From Lachnoclostridium sp. UBA6558 (lineage in GTDB: Bacteria; Bacillota; Clostridia; Lachnospirales; Lachnospiraceae), in assembly GCA_002434335.1 (NCBI GenBank), contig DJJW01000013.1:18927-37459 (forward strand): a stretch of DNA of 18,533 nucleotides, written 5' to 3'. The notes under the pieces were generated by a model, which saw only the letters and a list, made by a program, of their open reading frames with translations, searched no databases and was not told the origin of the DNA. The number at the start of each line of letters is the position of its first letter. Position 1 is the stretch's first letter. The translations under genes were made by a program, and so were the position numbers. Shown here piece by piece: positions 1 through 7,854 of this stretch.

Positions 1-950
1 TGTTTGGTATAAGTTTTGCACTGATTCTTGTACTAATCGTACTGTTCAGTTATGAGATCACCAGGCCGATTACAAAATTGTCAGCTTATGCCAAGGAAGT
101 ATCCTCCGGTAATTTTGAAGTGGATATTACAGAGGAAGGCACCAGCAGTGAGATAAGGGTACTGTACAGGGCATTTGGTAAAATGACCAGAAGTATTAAG
201 AAATATATCAATGAGCTGAAGGAAAAAGAAAGGCTTGAAAGAGTACTGATTCAAGAAAAATACGATAATCTCAAGATGAAAAATGCCCTCCATGAAGCGG
301 AGCTGCTGGCACTGCAGTCTCAGGTTAATCCACATTTCATCTTCAATTCCATCAATATCGGAGCGAAGGTAGCCATGCTTCAGGGAGACAGTGTGACTTG
401 TGAATACCTGGAGAATTTCGCGGATATTTTTCGGTATAACTTAAAGGGTCTGGACTATAATGCGACTTTGTCCGATGAAGTGAACAATGTTATGGCATAT
501 ATGAGTTTATTAACTACCAGATTTGGTGATTTCATCGAATTTCGTACGGACATTCCGGAGGATCCGGAGATAAAGGATTTTATTATTCCGAGAATGACTC
601 TTCAACCGCTGACAGAAAATGCTTATATCCATGGAATCAGCAAACTGGAAGAGGGAGGAATTATTGAATTAAGTGTTCGAAAAGAAGATGAGAGATTAAT
701 AATTATAGTCTCTAATTCCGGTGATCATTTCCCCGAGGAAGCAATTCAGCTGATACTGAACCGTAAATGGAAGCATGAAAAAAATGAAAAGCAAAAAGGT
801 CATACCACCGGTATCGGGATGGATAATGTGTTAAAAAGACTAAGGCTGTTTTACGATGATTATGATGTTATGAATATCATTAGTAAAGACGGGGTAACCA
901 AAGTTATTTTGTCACTGCCTTTTGTAAATCACAGAGAGGAAGACCTGTAA
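1..950 (+). CDS. YesM/LytS-type sensor histidine kinase (5' end outside window)
   Basis: The reading frame is already open at base 3 and runs to TAA at 948-950, so the N-terminus, including most of the sensor part, lies outside. What is visible is the end of a hydrophobic membrane helix (LILVLIVLF), then a HAMP-like segment starting near SYEITRPI, a charged coiled coil, the His_kinase domain with QVNPHFIFNSIN (phospho-acceptor His codon 333-335), and an HATPase_c domain with LTENAYIHG (N box) and GIGMDNVLKRL (G box). In this family the kinase autophosphorylates on His and passes phosphate to a YesN-type regulator, which is the next gene. The TTG at 78 is an internal Leu and not a start. The following sugar-binding lipoprotein suggests the kinase reads sugar through a binding-protein partner. 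Family assignment is firm; the ligand is not visible. Confidence 0.93.
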   Translation, partial: FGISFALILVLIVLFSYEITRPITKLSAYAKEVSSGNFEVDITEEGTSSEIRVLYRAFGKMTRSIKKYINELKEKERLERVLIQEKYDNLKMKNALHEAELLALQSQVNPHFIFNSINIGAKVAMLQGDSVTCEYLENFADIFRYNLKGLDYNATLSDEVNNVMAYMSLLTTRFGDFIEFRTDIPEDPEIKDFIIPRMTLQPLTENAYIHGISKLEEGGIIELSVRKEDERLIIIVSNSGDHFPEEAIQLILNRKWKHEKNEKQKGHTTGIGMDNVLKRLRLFYDDYDVMNIISKDGVTKVILSLPFVNHREEDL

Positions 951-1015
951 CAGCTGGTAAACTGCGGATTCAGGAATGTCAGATGGAAGATCTGATATTC
1001 ACGAAAGAGGTTAAT

Positions 1016-2617
1016 ATGAGGTATAAAGTATTAGTAGTTGATGATGAACCGATAGCAGCAGAGTCTGTTATATATATGCTGAACAGGAATTTTGAAGAAA
1101 TAGAAATCGTAGGCAGTGCACGTTCTGGAAAAGATGCAATTGAAAAAGCTTATAATCTCCATCCGGATATTATTATAATGGATATTAATATGCCGGGTAT
1201 TAACGGATTAGAGGCAATGAAACAAATAAAAGCCTCTAATTCCAATGTTAGTTTTATTGTCATATCTGCCTTTGATTATTTTGATTATGCTGTGGAAGCA
1301 GTAGCACTGGGCGTTGTGGAGTATCTGTTAAAACCCGTTAAGGAAGCAAAATTGAAGGAGACCATGACAATTACGCTGGAGCAGATTCGTGTCCGCAAGC
1401 AGAATATTCAGAAGAATCTGGAGCAGCAGGAAAGAATGGAGATGATAATTCCCGTTCTGGAGAATGGCTTTATGAATTCTCTCTGTCTTTATAACGGCGG
1501 TGCGGAGGAACTTAAGAACTACTGCCGGCTCTTTGGAATACCAAAAGGCAGCGGTTATGTAATGGCAATTGAATTAGGTCAGAAAAAGAGCAGAAAAATA
1601 GAGAACAAAATCGGTGCCGGTGTATACGGTGATAAAATGTACGGTGAATATAAGAAAATCATACAGTCAAGGCTTAAGGCGATTGTTGGACCAATTATGC
1701 TTAACCGTATTATTGTATATGTTTTTGAAGAGAATGAAGCCGAAGCATATGAGCTTAAGAAGCATTCTGTTGAGGAAGCCGGAAGAATACTTGAGAGAGC
1801 AATAAGAATCTATCCGGATATCTATATCGGTATTGGGCGATATTACAGCTCTATTGAAGAAGCCAGGAAATCCTATCAGGAATCCCTGTTTGCTCTGGGG
1901 GTTTTAACCGGTGAAAAAGAAAGTAAAGAAGCGCAGATTCTCCATGTAGATGATATACTGGACAGGGTTGAGTACTCAGAAAGTGATTATGAGGAACAAT
2001 TAGAAGAAATCTATCTTTATGCAGCAGAGCAGGAAGAAGAGGGAGTACTGGTAACCTTTGAAGAGATCTTCAACCGGATGACCAGAGATAATTCTATGAG
2101 CTTTGAAAGTATCAAAAACAGCATGATTGGACTGGTAACAGGGTTTGCCGCCCGCTGGAAAAATGCAGCAGGTAATTATTATGATGTATTAAAGGATATT
2201 ATCGGAACGGAGCAAAAGGAAGCACTTTACGCAATCAGCAGAAGTTTCCTGGAACGTACAGTTAAGAAACTGGCAGAAGGAAGACAGCTTAAGGCAAATA
2301 CCATAATTGAAAAGGCGAACCGTTATATGGAGCAGAATTTTTCCAGAGAAATTTCGTTAGAGGAGGTAGCCAGAGAAGTAAATTTAAGTCCTTATTATTT
2401 CAGCAGGTTCTATAAAGAAGAGGCAGGTATTAATTTCAGTGACAGACTGACAGAAATTCGCATGGATAAGGCCAAGGAACTGCTGCGAAAGGATGAGTAT
2501 TCCATTAAGGATGTCTGTTATATGACAGGCTATACGGAACCGAACTATTTTTCAAAGATATTCAAAAAGGTAACCGGTGTTACTCCCACAGAATATAAAA
2601 AACTGTTTGGGAATTAA
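1016..2617 (+). CDS. YesN/LytR-type response regulator, receiver plus AraC-type DNA-binding domain
   Basis: The product is about 533 residues. The N-terminal receiver (residues 1-120) has the acidic pair D9/D10, phospho-acceptor D56 (IIIMDINMPG), S84 and K106 (LLKPVK). A long middle region (about 130-420) is poorly conserved, as is usual for YesN proteins. The C-terminal 100 residues form a double helix-turn-helix AraC domain (ISLEEVAREVNLSPYYFSRF and the YTEPNYFSKIFK signature near the end). I prefer ATG 1016 because AAAGAGG lies just upstream and MRYKVLVVDDEP is the normal receiver start; an in-frame ATG at 983 would add 11 atypical residues. It follows the kinase by 65 bp and precedes the binding protein by 17 bp, so the three are probably co-transcribed. 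The likely target is the sugar importer starting at 8348 (inference). Confidence 0.95.
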   Translation: MRYKVLVVDDEPIAAESVIYMLNRNFEEIEIVGSARSGKDAIEKAYNLHPDIIIMDINMPGINGLEAMKQIKASNSNVSFIVISAFDYFDYAVEAVALGVVEYLLKPVKEAKLKETMTITLEQIRVRKQNIQKNLEQQERMEMIIPVLENGFMNSLCLYNGGAEELKNYCRLFGIPKGSGYVMAIELGQKKSRKIENKIGAGVYGDKMYGEYKKIIQSRLKAIVGPIMLNRIIVYVFEENEAEAYELKKHSVEEAGRILERAIRIYPDIYIGIGRYYSSIEEARKSYQESLFALGVLTGEKESKEAQILHVDDILDRVEYSESDYEEQLEEIYLYAAEQEEEGVLVTFEEIFNRMTRDNSMSFESIKNSMIGLVTGFAARWKNAAGNYYDVLKDIIGTEQKEALYAISRSFLERTVKKLAEGRQLKANTIIEKANRYMEQNFSREISLEEVAREVNLSPYYFSRFYKEEAGINFSDRLTEIRMDKAKELLRKDEYSIKDVCYMTGYTEPNYFSKIFKKVTGVTPTEYKKLFGN

Positions 2618-2634
2618 GGAGGAGGTATAAGGAT

Positions 2635-3684
2635 ATGAAGAAGCGCTTATGGGGAAGAGCTTTGCGTTTTATCCTTGTTTTAACAGTACTGGTGTCAGGA
2701 ACAGGATGTGAAAAACGAACAGAGAGGGACATACAGCCTGAAAAGGATGATAAGATTGTGGTTGGGTTTTCTCTTGGAACTCTGATGGAAGACAGATGGA
2801 TCAGGGACAGGGATATCTTCATTTCGAAAGCGGAGCAGGAAGGTATCGAAGTAATCGTAAATAATGCCAACAAGGATTCAGATTTACAGTATGAACAGGT
2901 TAAGACCATGCTAAGCCAGGGGATTGATGTACTTGTAATAGCGCCAAATGACAGTGTCTCAGAAGCAAAATGCGTAAAAGCAGCCAAAGAGGAGAAGGTA
3001 CCGGTTATCTCTTATGATAGACTGGTGTCAAACAGTAATGTAGATGTATATATATCTTTTGATAATCATCAGGTGGGACAGATTATGGCTGAATATCTGA
3101 CGGAAAATGTTCCCCGGGGCGGGTATATTATTCTTGGCGGTTCTGAAAATGACAGTAACAGCAAGATGCTTTATGAGGGGGCAATGTCTGTATTGCAGCC
3201 CTTTATAGACAAAGGCGATATTGAAATTCTGGATCAGACCTGGATTGATGGCTGGATCAGAGAAAGTGCTTATGATTTTATGAGAGAAGAGCTGAAAAGC
3301 TATAAAGATAAAGTAAAGGCAGTAATCTGCGGTAATGATTCTCTGGCTTGGGGAGCCATTGATGCTCTTTCTGAGGCGCAGATAGCGGAGCAGGTGCAGG
3401 TTACCGGTCAGGATGCAGATCTGGTTGCCTGCCAGAGGGTCGTTACAGGGAAACAGGCGCTTACTGTTTACAAGCCCATTAAGGATCTGGTGGAGAAAAC
3501 TGTGGAGGTCTGCATTGCTTTAAAGAATGGTGATGAGATTCAGAGTGATGGGTATATTGATGATGGGAATTATAAGGTACCGTATATTTATATAGGGGTA
3601 CAGGCTGTGACAAAGGATAATATTGATGAAACGGTTATTAAAGATGGGTTTCATTTGTATGAGGATGTTTATCAGACAGAATAG
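2635..3684 (+). CDS. XylF-like sugar-binding lipoprotein, probable sensory partner of the kinase
   Basis: The protein is 349 residues with a lipoprotein signal: basic start, hydrophobic stretch, then lipobox VSGTGC with lipidated C25. The rest is a periplasmic-binding-protein fold of the XylF/RbsB group (VVGFSLGTL near the start, VISYDRLV, ISFDNHQVGQ, VICGNDSLAWGAIDAL, VTGQDAD). A strong AAGGAGGAGG site precedes ATG 2635. It has no ATPase or permease of its own; instead it sits directly behind the kinase and regulator genes. In C. beijerinckii a stand-alone XylF-like protein (XylFII) binds the LytS kinase and reports D-xylose, and this arrangement resembles it. Its sequence is clearly different from the ChvE-type binding protein at 8348, so the two are probably specialised, one for sensing and one for uptake. 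The sensing role is inference; it could be a second transport receptor. Confidence 0.9.
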   Translation: MKKRLWGRALRFILVLTVLVSGTGCEKRTERDIQPEKDDKIVVGFSLGTLMEDRWIRDRDIFISKAEQEGIEVIVNNANKDSDLQYEQVKTMLSQGIDVLVIAPNDSVSEAKCVKAAKEEKVPVISYDRLVSNSNVDVYISFDNHQVGQIMAEYLTENVPRGGYIILGGSENDSNSKMLYEGAMSVLQPFIDKGDIEILDQTWIDGWIRESAYDFMREELKSYKDKVKAVICGNDSLAWGAIDALSEAQIAEQVQVTGQDADLVACQRVVTGKQALTVYKPIKDLVEKTVEVCIALKNGDEIQSDGYIDDGNYKVPYIYIGVQAVTKDNIDETVIKDGFHLYEDVYQTE

Positions 3685-3710
3685 AGAGTGGAATTGCACT
3701 TATTTGTGAA

Positions 3711-3750
3711 GTGATAAAGGTTGTGGTAGCGGACGATGATTTAAAGCTAT
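3711..3750 (+). pseudogene. Scrap resembling the start of a response-regulator receiver domain
   Basis: From GTG 3711 the first 13 codons read MIKVVVADDDLKL, which looks like a receiver-domain N-terminus with its acidic cluster. After that the frame stays open to 4001 but shows no receiver features (many Cys, His and Trp; no phospho-Asp block), because it runs into the inverted repeat beginning at 3735. I see no ribosome binding site. It is either a decapitated remnant of a regulator gene cut by the repeat, or a chance resemblance. Confidence 0.3.
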
Positions 3751-3966
3751 GTTTATTCATTTTGTTATTCGAGAACCCATATGCCACTAAAGCGGCAGAA
3801 GCTGTTCATAGCAGGTACAACAGTGCCAAACTCGCTGCTGCTTTATGGTCGCGGCAGGTTTTTGAGCTCAGACAGTGGCACTGTTGCACCTTTTCACAGT
3901 TTCTACAGCTTAAGTGTCATATGGAACCTCTCAATACAAAATTCTTAAACAGAGCTTTAAATCATC
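3735..3966. repeat. 232-bp imperfect inverted repeat (MITE-like or large hairpin)
   Basis: The left arm (3735-3827) and right arm (3876-3966) are reverse complements over about 92 bp at roughly three-quarters identity, around a 48-base centre. The outer 14 bases match perfectly (GATGATTTAAAGCT at 3735-3748 against AGCTTTAAATCATC at 3953-3966). Other matched blocks include CATATG near 3779 against 3919, and CAACAGTGCCA near 3817 against TGGCACTGTTG at 3876. The match stops abruptly at both ends. I found no target-site duplication, transposase or second copy in the window. It may be an old non-autonomous element or a structured RNA. It lies after the sugar-sensing operon, where it could also end transcription. 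Confidence 0.8.
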
Positions 3967-4207
3967 TGGTTATTTGCTATATGAAAGTCTGTATGGATTG
4001 AGGTTGATCAACTGTATTCAACATATAATTGCAATTGATGCGAAATAAACATATTTGGAATGAAAAAATAATGACTTGCTTAGTAAACCAGAAGGTGATA
4101 TGGCTATAAATTTTTTTTAATGAACTTGGTGTTTATAAGGAAAAAGATAAAGATGAATATGAATATGATAGTATTCATTTATATAAGTTTAGAAGGATGG
4201 ATTAGTC
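3967..4207. other. Gene-free stretch with degraded coding-like scrap
   Basis: No intact gene is visible between the inverted repeat and the promoter at 4208. A short frame at about 4119-4203 reads ELGVYKEKDKDEYEYD and continues to MD-stop at a TAG near 4201. It has plausible protein composition but a stop close upstream and no start, so it may be the tail of a decayed gene. A run of eight T lies near 4110. Nothing else is recognisable. Confidence 0.4.
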
Positions 4208-4259
4208 AGAAATTCTATGATTTGTGAATTTACAGAGAAATTCATGAACTATCTATAAT
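4208..4259 (+). promoter_or_regulatory. Candidate promoter with overlapping repeats for the RR-ABC-HK module
   Basis: TATAAT at 4254-4259 is a perfect -10 hexamer, 32 bp before the regulator's start codon. The -35 region is poor. A direct repeat AGAAATTC(T)ATGA occurs at 4208-4220 and 4236-4247, and an inverted repeat TGAATTT / AAATTCA lies at 4225-4231 and 4238-4244, across the expected -35 region. A weak -35 with repeats is typical of an activator-dependent promoter, so the encoded OmpR-type regulator could bind here (inference). Confidence 0.45.
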
Positions 4260-4291
4260 ATGGTAATTGGTAATTTCGGGAGGATACATAG

Positions 4292-4981
4292 ATGGCACAT
4301 ATTTTAGTGGTTGAAGACGATGCGGATATTAATAGGATTTTATGCAGATATCTAGAGAAAGAGAATCATGAGACGACAGCTGCTTTTTCGGGATCGGAGG
4401 CGAAGCTTCTGCTGTCGGTGAAGTCCTTTGACTTAATTCTGCTGGATTTGATGCTTCCCGGTATAAATGGGGAGGAGCTGGTTGCTGATATCAGAAATTT
4501 TTCTTTTATTCCTATTATGATTATTTCGGCTAAGAGTGCCTTGGAAGATAGAGTAAAGTTGTTAAAATCGGGTGCGGATGATTATCTTGTAAAACCTTTT
4601 GAGAGAGAGGAGGTTCTTGCCAGGGTGGATGCGCTTCTTAGGAGGAGCAGAGATTTTGCGGTTAAAATTCCTGATAAGAACGAGATTTCATTTAAAAAAC
4701 TGACGATGAGGCCTGTTTCCAGGGAAGTTTTTGTAAAAGGGAATCTTATCGGACTGACTTCTCATGAATACGAAATTCTAAATCTGCTTTTAAAGTATCC
4801 GGAACGGGTTTTTACAAAGGAACAGCTTTATCAGGATATCTGGAAGAGTGGATATTATGGTGAGGATAATACGATTAATGTCCATATCAGCAATATACGT
4901 AAGAAAATTAAAGACTTTGATGAGGATTCTTATATTAAAACCGTTTGGGGTATTGGATTTAAGCTGGATACTGCTTTATAA
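4292..4981 (+). CDS. OmpR/PhoB-family response regulator of an ABC-transporter-linked two-component system
   Basis: The protein has 229 residues, the normal length for the family. The receiver occupies residues 1-115 with acidic pair D9/D10, phospho-acceptor D52 (LILLDLMLPG), S79 and K101 (LVKPFE). The C-terminal winged-helix trans_reg_C domain (about 130-227) includes LTSHEYEILNLLL and NTINVHISNIRKKI. GGGAGGA precedes ATG 4292. It heads a cluster of regulator, ABC ATPase, ABC-2 permease and histidine kinase all on the plus strand. In similar Firmicute modules such regulators switch on the adjacent transporter in response to peptide antibiotics or envelope stress, so control of the gene at 5128 is the likely role. 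The 146-bp gap to that gene holds an AATCAG-N9-CTGATT inverted repeat (5044-5064) around TATACT, which may be its operator. Confidence 0.95.
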   Translation: MAHILVVEDDADINRILCRYLEKENHETTAAFSGSEAKLLLSVKSFDLILLDLMLPGINGEELVADIRNFSFIPIMIISAKSALEDRVKLLKSGADDYLVKPFEREEVLARVDALLRRSRDFAVKIPDKNEISFKKLTMRPVSREVFVKGNLIGLTSHEYEILNLLLKYPERVFTKEQLYQDIWKSGYYGEDNTINVHISNIRKKIKDFDEDSYIKTVWGIGFKLDTAL

Positions 4982-5127
4982 GGAAAGCTTAGCACTATTT
5001 TTCATCTTTATACTTTCTTTAAACTTTTTTAAGTACTTGTTTAAATCAGATAAGTATACTGATTACTGTAAACAAGACAGTTTCCTATGGAAGAATTAAG
5101 AGAGAAAGAATAGAGAGGAGCAATAAA

Positions 5128-6051
5128 GTGCAGGAAGTAATATTAGCTACAAGAAATCTTACAAAAAAATACAATAATATAGCTGCAGTGAGTGATGTTA
5201 ATCTGGAAGTTAAGCAGGGGCAGATTTATGGACTTGTAGGAAAGAACGGTGCGGGTAAGACTACCTTACTCCGTATGATTACAGGGCAGTCTTATGCAAC
5301 AGAAGGTGGGATGGTACTGTTTGGTGCAAGTACAGAAGCAGATTTATGCAAGGGGAGGAAAAGAATCGGTGCGATTATTGAAACCCCCAGTTTCTATTCC
5401 TATATGTCAGGTAGAGACAATCTGGAATATTACCGTATTCAAAGAGGTATTCCCGGCAAACAATGTGTTACGGAAGCTTTGGAGGAAGTCGGTCTCACAG
5501 AAGCAGCTAATAAAAAATATAAGAGTTATTCCTTAGGTATGAAACAGAGACTGGGACTTGCACTGGCACTTATGAACAGACCGGAGCTACTCTTGCTGGA
5601 TGAGCCTATTAATGGCCTTGACCCTTTCGGTATCGTTGAAATCCGTAATCTTCTTTTTAAACTCAATCAGGAAAAGAACATCACAATATTAATATCCAGC
5701 CATATTTTAAGTGAACTATCAAATCTTGTTAATTATTATGGTTTTATTGATAAAGGTAAATTAATAAAGCAGCTCTCAGCAGAAGACTTATCCAAGGAAT
5801 GCAATAAATATATTGAACTTAAAGTAGACAATGTAGAGCGAATGACAGCTCTTTTAGAAACGAAATTAGATTGCCACTCCTACAAGTTAACACCGGATTA
5901 TGCTATTCATATTTATGAGTATCTTGATCAACCGAAAAAGATTAGTGAACTGGCTGTTACAAACGGCATAGGCCTTCTGTCCCTGATGGTGAAGGAGATT
6001 AATCTTGAGAATTATTTTATACAGCTGGTGGGAGGAGAAAGTAATGATTAG
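5128..6051 (+). CDS. ABC transporter ATP-binding protein (BcrA/lantibiotic-immunity type)
   Basis: The product is 307 residues. It has Walker A GKNGAGKTT (about residues 38-46), a Q-loop position carrying the ET of IIETPSFY (about 84-90, common in BcrA-type ATPases), signature SLGMKQRL (135-142), Walker B LLLLDEP (154-160), and an H-loop in ISSHILSEL. The roughly 100-residue C-terminal tail is typical of exporters paired with ABC-2 permeases. The GTG start at 5128 is supported by GAGAGGAG just upstream. It powers the membrane subunit encoded next, with which it overlaps by 8 bp. The substrate cannot be read from sequence; a hydrophobic peptide antibiotic or envelope-active compound is the usual guess for this family. 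Confidence 0.93.
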   Translation: MQEVILATRNLTKKYNNIAAVSDVNLEVKQGQIYGLVGKNGAGKTTLLRMITGQSYATEGGMVLFGASTEADLCKGRKRIGAIIETPSFYSYMSGRDNLEYYRIQRGIPGKQCVTEALEEVGLTEAANKKYKSYSLGMKQRLGLALALMNRPELLLLDEPINGLDPFGIVEIRNLLFKLNQEKNITILISSHILSELSNLVNYYGFIDKGKLIKQLSAEDLSKECNKYIELKVDNVERMTALLETKLDCHSYKLTPDYAIHIYEYLDQPKKISELAVTNGIGLLSLMVKEINLENYFIQLVGGESND

Positions 6052-6823
6052 TTATATTAAAAGTGAATATTTCCGTATTTTTCGCAATAAATGGACATAT
6101 CTTTTTATTTTGCTGTGTTCCGGTTTATTAGTCAGCTCCAATGTGGTCCTGACAATGGTAAAGGCTTCCGAGAAAAACTTTCCTTATGCAACGACAAAGT
6201 TTGCCTTAAGTATGTTCTACAGTAATTTTCCTATAGTATTTATCTTATGTATAGCAATAACAGCCATGGTTTTTGGAAATGAGCATATGAATCATACCAT
6301 GAAGAATAGTGTATCCTACGGTATTTCCAGAGGTAGTATATATTTTGGCAAATTCATAGTTGAAGTTGTATATTCCATCTTGGCTTTTGTAATTATTGGA
6401 GCCATTGATCTTGGTTTTGCATACCTGCTCCTTGAAAATTCTGGTGTGGATTATCTGTTACTTCTGCTGAAAGCTTGTGCGGCGGCATTTCCATTATTCT
6501 TAGTTGCCATAGCAATTACCAACAGCTTTTTGTTTACTATTGAGAGTACAGGGGCAAGTAATGCAGCTTCCGTGGGATTACTCCTGGCATTCCCGTTGAT
6601 GTGCAATATGTTAGGTATGAAATTTACATTTTTTATGGAACTGGCAAAGCTTCTGCCATGGAATATGATTTATTATCTTGGATTTGATATGGAAAAGTTT
6701 CAGCCCATACTTTTATGGGGAGGAAGAAACGGCTATGGGTACTACTGGTTAATAGCTTGCGTTGAGATAATCATCGTATCTGTTATAGGTTTTATAATAT
6801 TTAAAAAGAAAGAAATTAAGTAA
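6044..6823 (+). CDS. ABC-2 type permease, membrane partner of the preceding ATPase
   Basis: The protein is about 259 residues of mostly hydrophobic sequence with around six membrane helices, the first starting at YLFILLCSGLLV and the last at IIIVSVIGFIIF, ending in a lysine-rich cytoplasmic tail. I chose ATG 6044 because GGAGGAG lies at 6031-6037 and MISYIKSEYFRIFRNKW is the typical N-terminal amphipathic segment of these permeases. An upstream in-frame start at 6005 would overlap the ATPase more and has no ribosome site. The 8-bp overlap with the ATPase indicates translational coupling. Only one permease gene is present, so the transporter is probably an ATPase dimer with a homodimeric permease. 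This resembles BcrB/EF-type immunity permeases rather than the large BceB type. Confidence 0.9.
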   Translation: MISYIKSEYFRIFRNKWTYLFILLCSGLLVSSNVVLTMVKASEKNFPYATTKFALSMFYSNFPIVFILCIAITAMVFGNEHMNHTMKNSVSYGISRGSIYFGKFIVEVVYSILAFVIIGAIDLGFAYLLLENSGVDYLLLLLKACAAAFPLFLVAIAITNSFLFTIESTGASNAASVGLLLAFPLMCNMLGMKFTFFMELAKLLPWNMIYYLGFDMEKFQPILLWGGRNGYGYYWLIACVEIIIVSVIGFIIFKKKEIK

Positions 6824-6842
6824 CCGAAGGGAGGTAAGCAAA

Positions 6843-7742
6843 TTGAATTATATTATCCTGGTTTTCGTATTTATCATTATAATTCTTATTGCTTACCTTT
6901 TATTCTTGTTTAAGGCTTTATCCGATGCAGCAAATCAAATGGACGAGATTGAGAAGAACCCCGAGAGAAACAGACAATTAAAAGGAATACCAACGATTCC
7001 AAGACTTGAAAAGCTGTTCTTTAAAATCAATAACATTTATACAGCAAGACAGAAGGAAAGAATAGCTTTTCAGATTAATGAAAAGAAAATACGGCAGGAG
7101 ATTGAGAACATCTCCCATGACTTGCGGACACCACTTACTTCAATTTTGGGTTATCTGGATTTGGTCCAGGACAGTGCTTCAGTAAAGGAGCAGGAAGAGT
7201 ATCTTGGGATAATCAGAAACAGAGCAAGACTGTTACAGGGATTTATTGAGAATTTTTATGAAATTTCCCGCTTGGAAGCCAATGATTATCCACTGGAACC
7301 GGAGGTTATAAAAGTCAAAGGAATGCTTACGGATACCATAGTAGCTTATTATCAAGAATTTGAGAAAAAACACATGGAGGTATCTGTCGAGCTTGGGGAG
7401 AAGGACACTTATATTATTGCTGACAGGATTCAGTTTGGAAGAGTGTTGAATAATCTTATACAAAACGCCCTAAAATATGCCGATGAGAAGTTTATACTGA
7501 AACAGTTTATCAGAGAGAACCAGTGTGTTATCAAGTTTATAAATGATAAGAACAAACTGACAGAAAATGAGCTGAGGAACATATTTGAACGTTTTTATAC
7601 GGGAGATCAGTCACGGAGTAATCATAGCACTGGCTTGGGACTGACCATAACTAAGCTTTTGGTTGAGAAGATGAAAGGGTCCATCGAAGCCAGATTCGAA
7701 GGAGAGTATTTTGTTGTGGAGCTTAGCTGGTTTATAAAATGA
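6843..7742 (+). CDS. Membrane histidine kinase without an extracellular sensor domain
   Basis: The product is 299 residues. The TTG start at 6843 is supported by AAGGGAGG eight bases upstream and by the absence of any better start. A single strongly hydrophobic helix (about residues 2-24) is followed by a linker, the HisKA domain with ISHDLRTPLTS (H92), and HATPase_c with NNLIQNALKYA (N207), an IFERFY F-box and STGLGLTI (G2 box, about 262-269). There is no extracellular loop, so the signal is probably perceived in the membrane or relayed by the ABC permease, as described for transporter-linked kinases. It is the last gene of the module, 19 bp after the permease, and is followed by a strong terminator. 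Its cognate regulator is most likely the one at 4292. Confidence 0.93.
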   Translation: MNYIILVFVFIIIILIAYLLFLFKALSDAANQMDEIEKNPERNRQLKGIPTIPRLEKLFFKINNIYTARQKERIAFQINEKKIRQEIENISHDLRTPLTSILGYLDLVQDSASVKEQEEYLGIIRNRARLLQGFIENFYEISRLEANDYPLEPEVIKVKGMLTDTIVAYYQEFEKKHMEVSVELGEKDTYIIADRIQFGRVLNNLIQNALKYADEKFILKQFIRENQCVIKFINDKNKLTENELRNIFERFYTGDQSRSNHSTGLGLTITKLLVEKMKGSIEARFEGEYFVVELSWFIK

Positions 7743-7751
7743 CAAATTACT

Positions 7752-7806
7752 AATACAAAACAAAACTGTCGTTGTAGTGACGGCAGTTTTGTTTTGTATT
7801 TTTTCT
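7752..7806 (+). terminator. Rho-independent terminator ending the RR-ABC-HK module
   Basis: A near-perfect stem pairs AATACAAAACAAAACTG (from 7752) with CAGTTTTGTTTTGTATT (to 7800) around a short TGTAG loop, followed by a T-rich tract. The A-rich left arm means it could also act on transcripts coming from the right. Confidence 0.9.
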
Positions 7807-7854
7807 TTGTACTTTTATTGTAAAATTCGGTCATTCTACCGCAACAGGTTAGAT

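Noticed and set aside
78..80. TTG as start of the sensor kinase
   Set aside because: The frame is open upstream to the window edge and encodes a membrane helix and HAMP start, so this TTG is an internal Leu.
983..1015. Upstream ATG for the YesN-type regulator
   Set aside because: It adds 11 residues before the normal receiver start and has a poorer ribosome site than ATG 1016.
3667..3734. Terminator after the XylF-like gene
   Set aside because: A 5-bp CACTT / AAGTG stem exists but has no T-run; the inverted repeat downstream is a better candidate.
3711..4001. 96-residue open frame downstream of the sugar-binding lipoprotein
   Set aside because: Only the first 13 codons look like a protein family; the rest is inverted-repeat sequence read through, with odd composition and no ribosome site.
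6005..6043. Earlier start for the ABC-2 permease
   Set aside because: No ribosome site, and it would put a soluble extension before a typical permease N-terminus; ATG 6044 has GGAGGAG.
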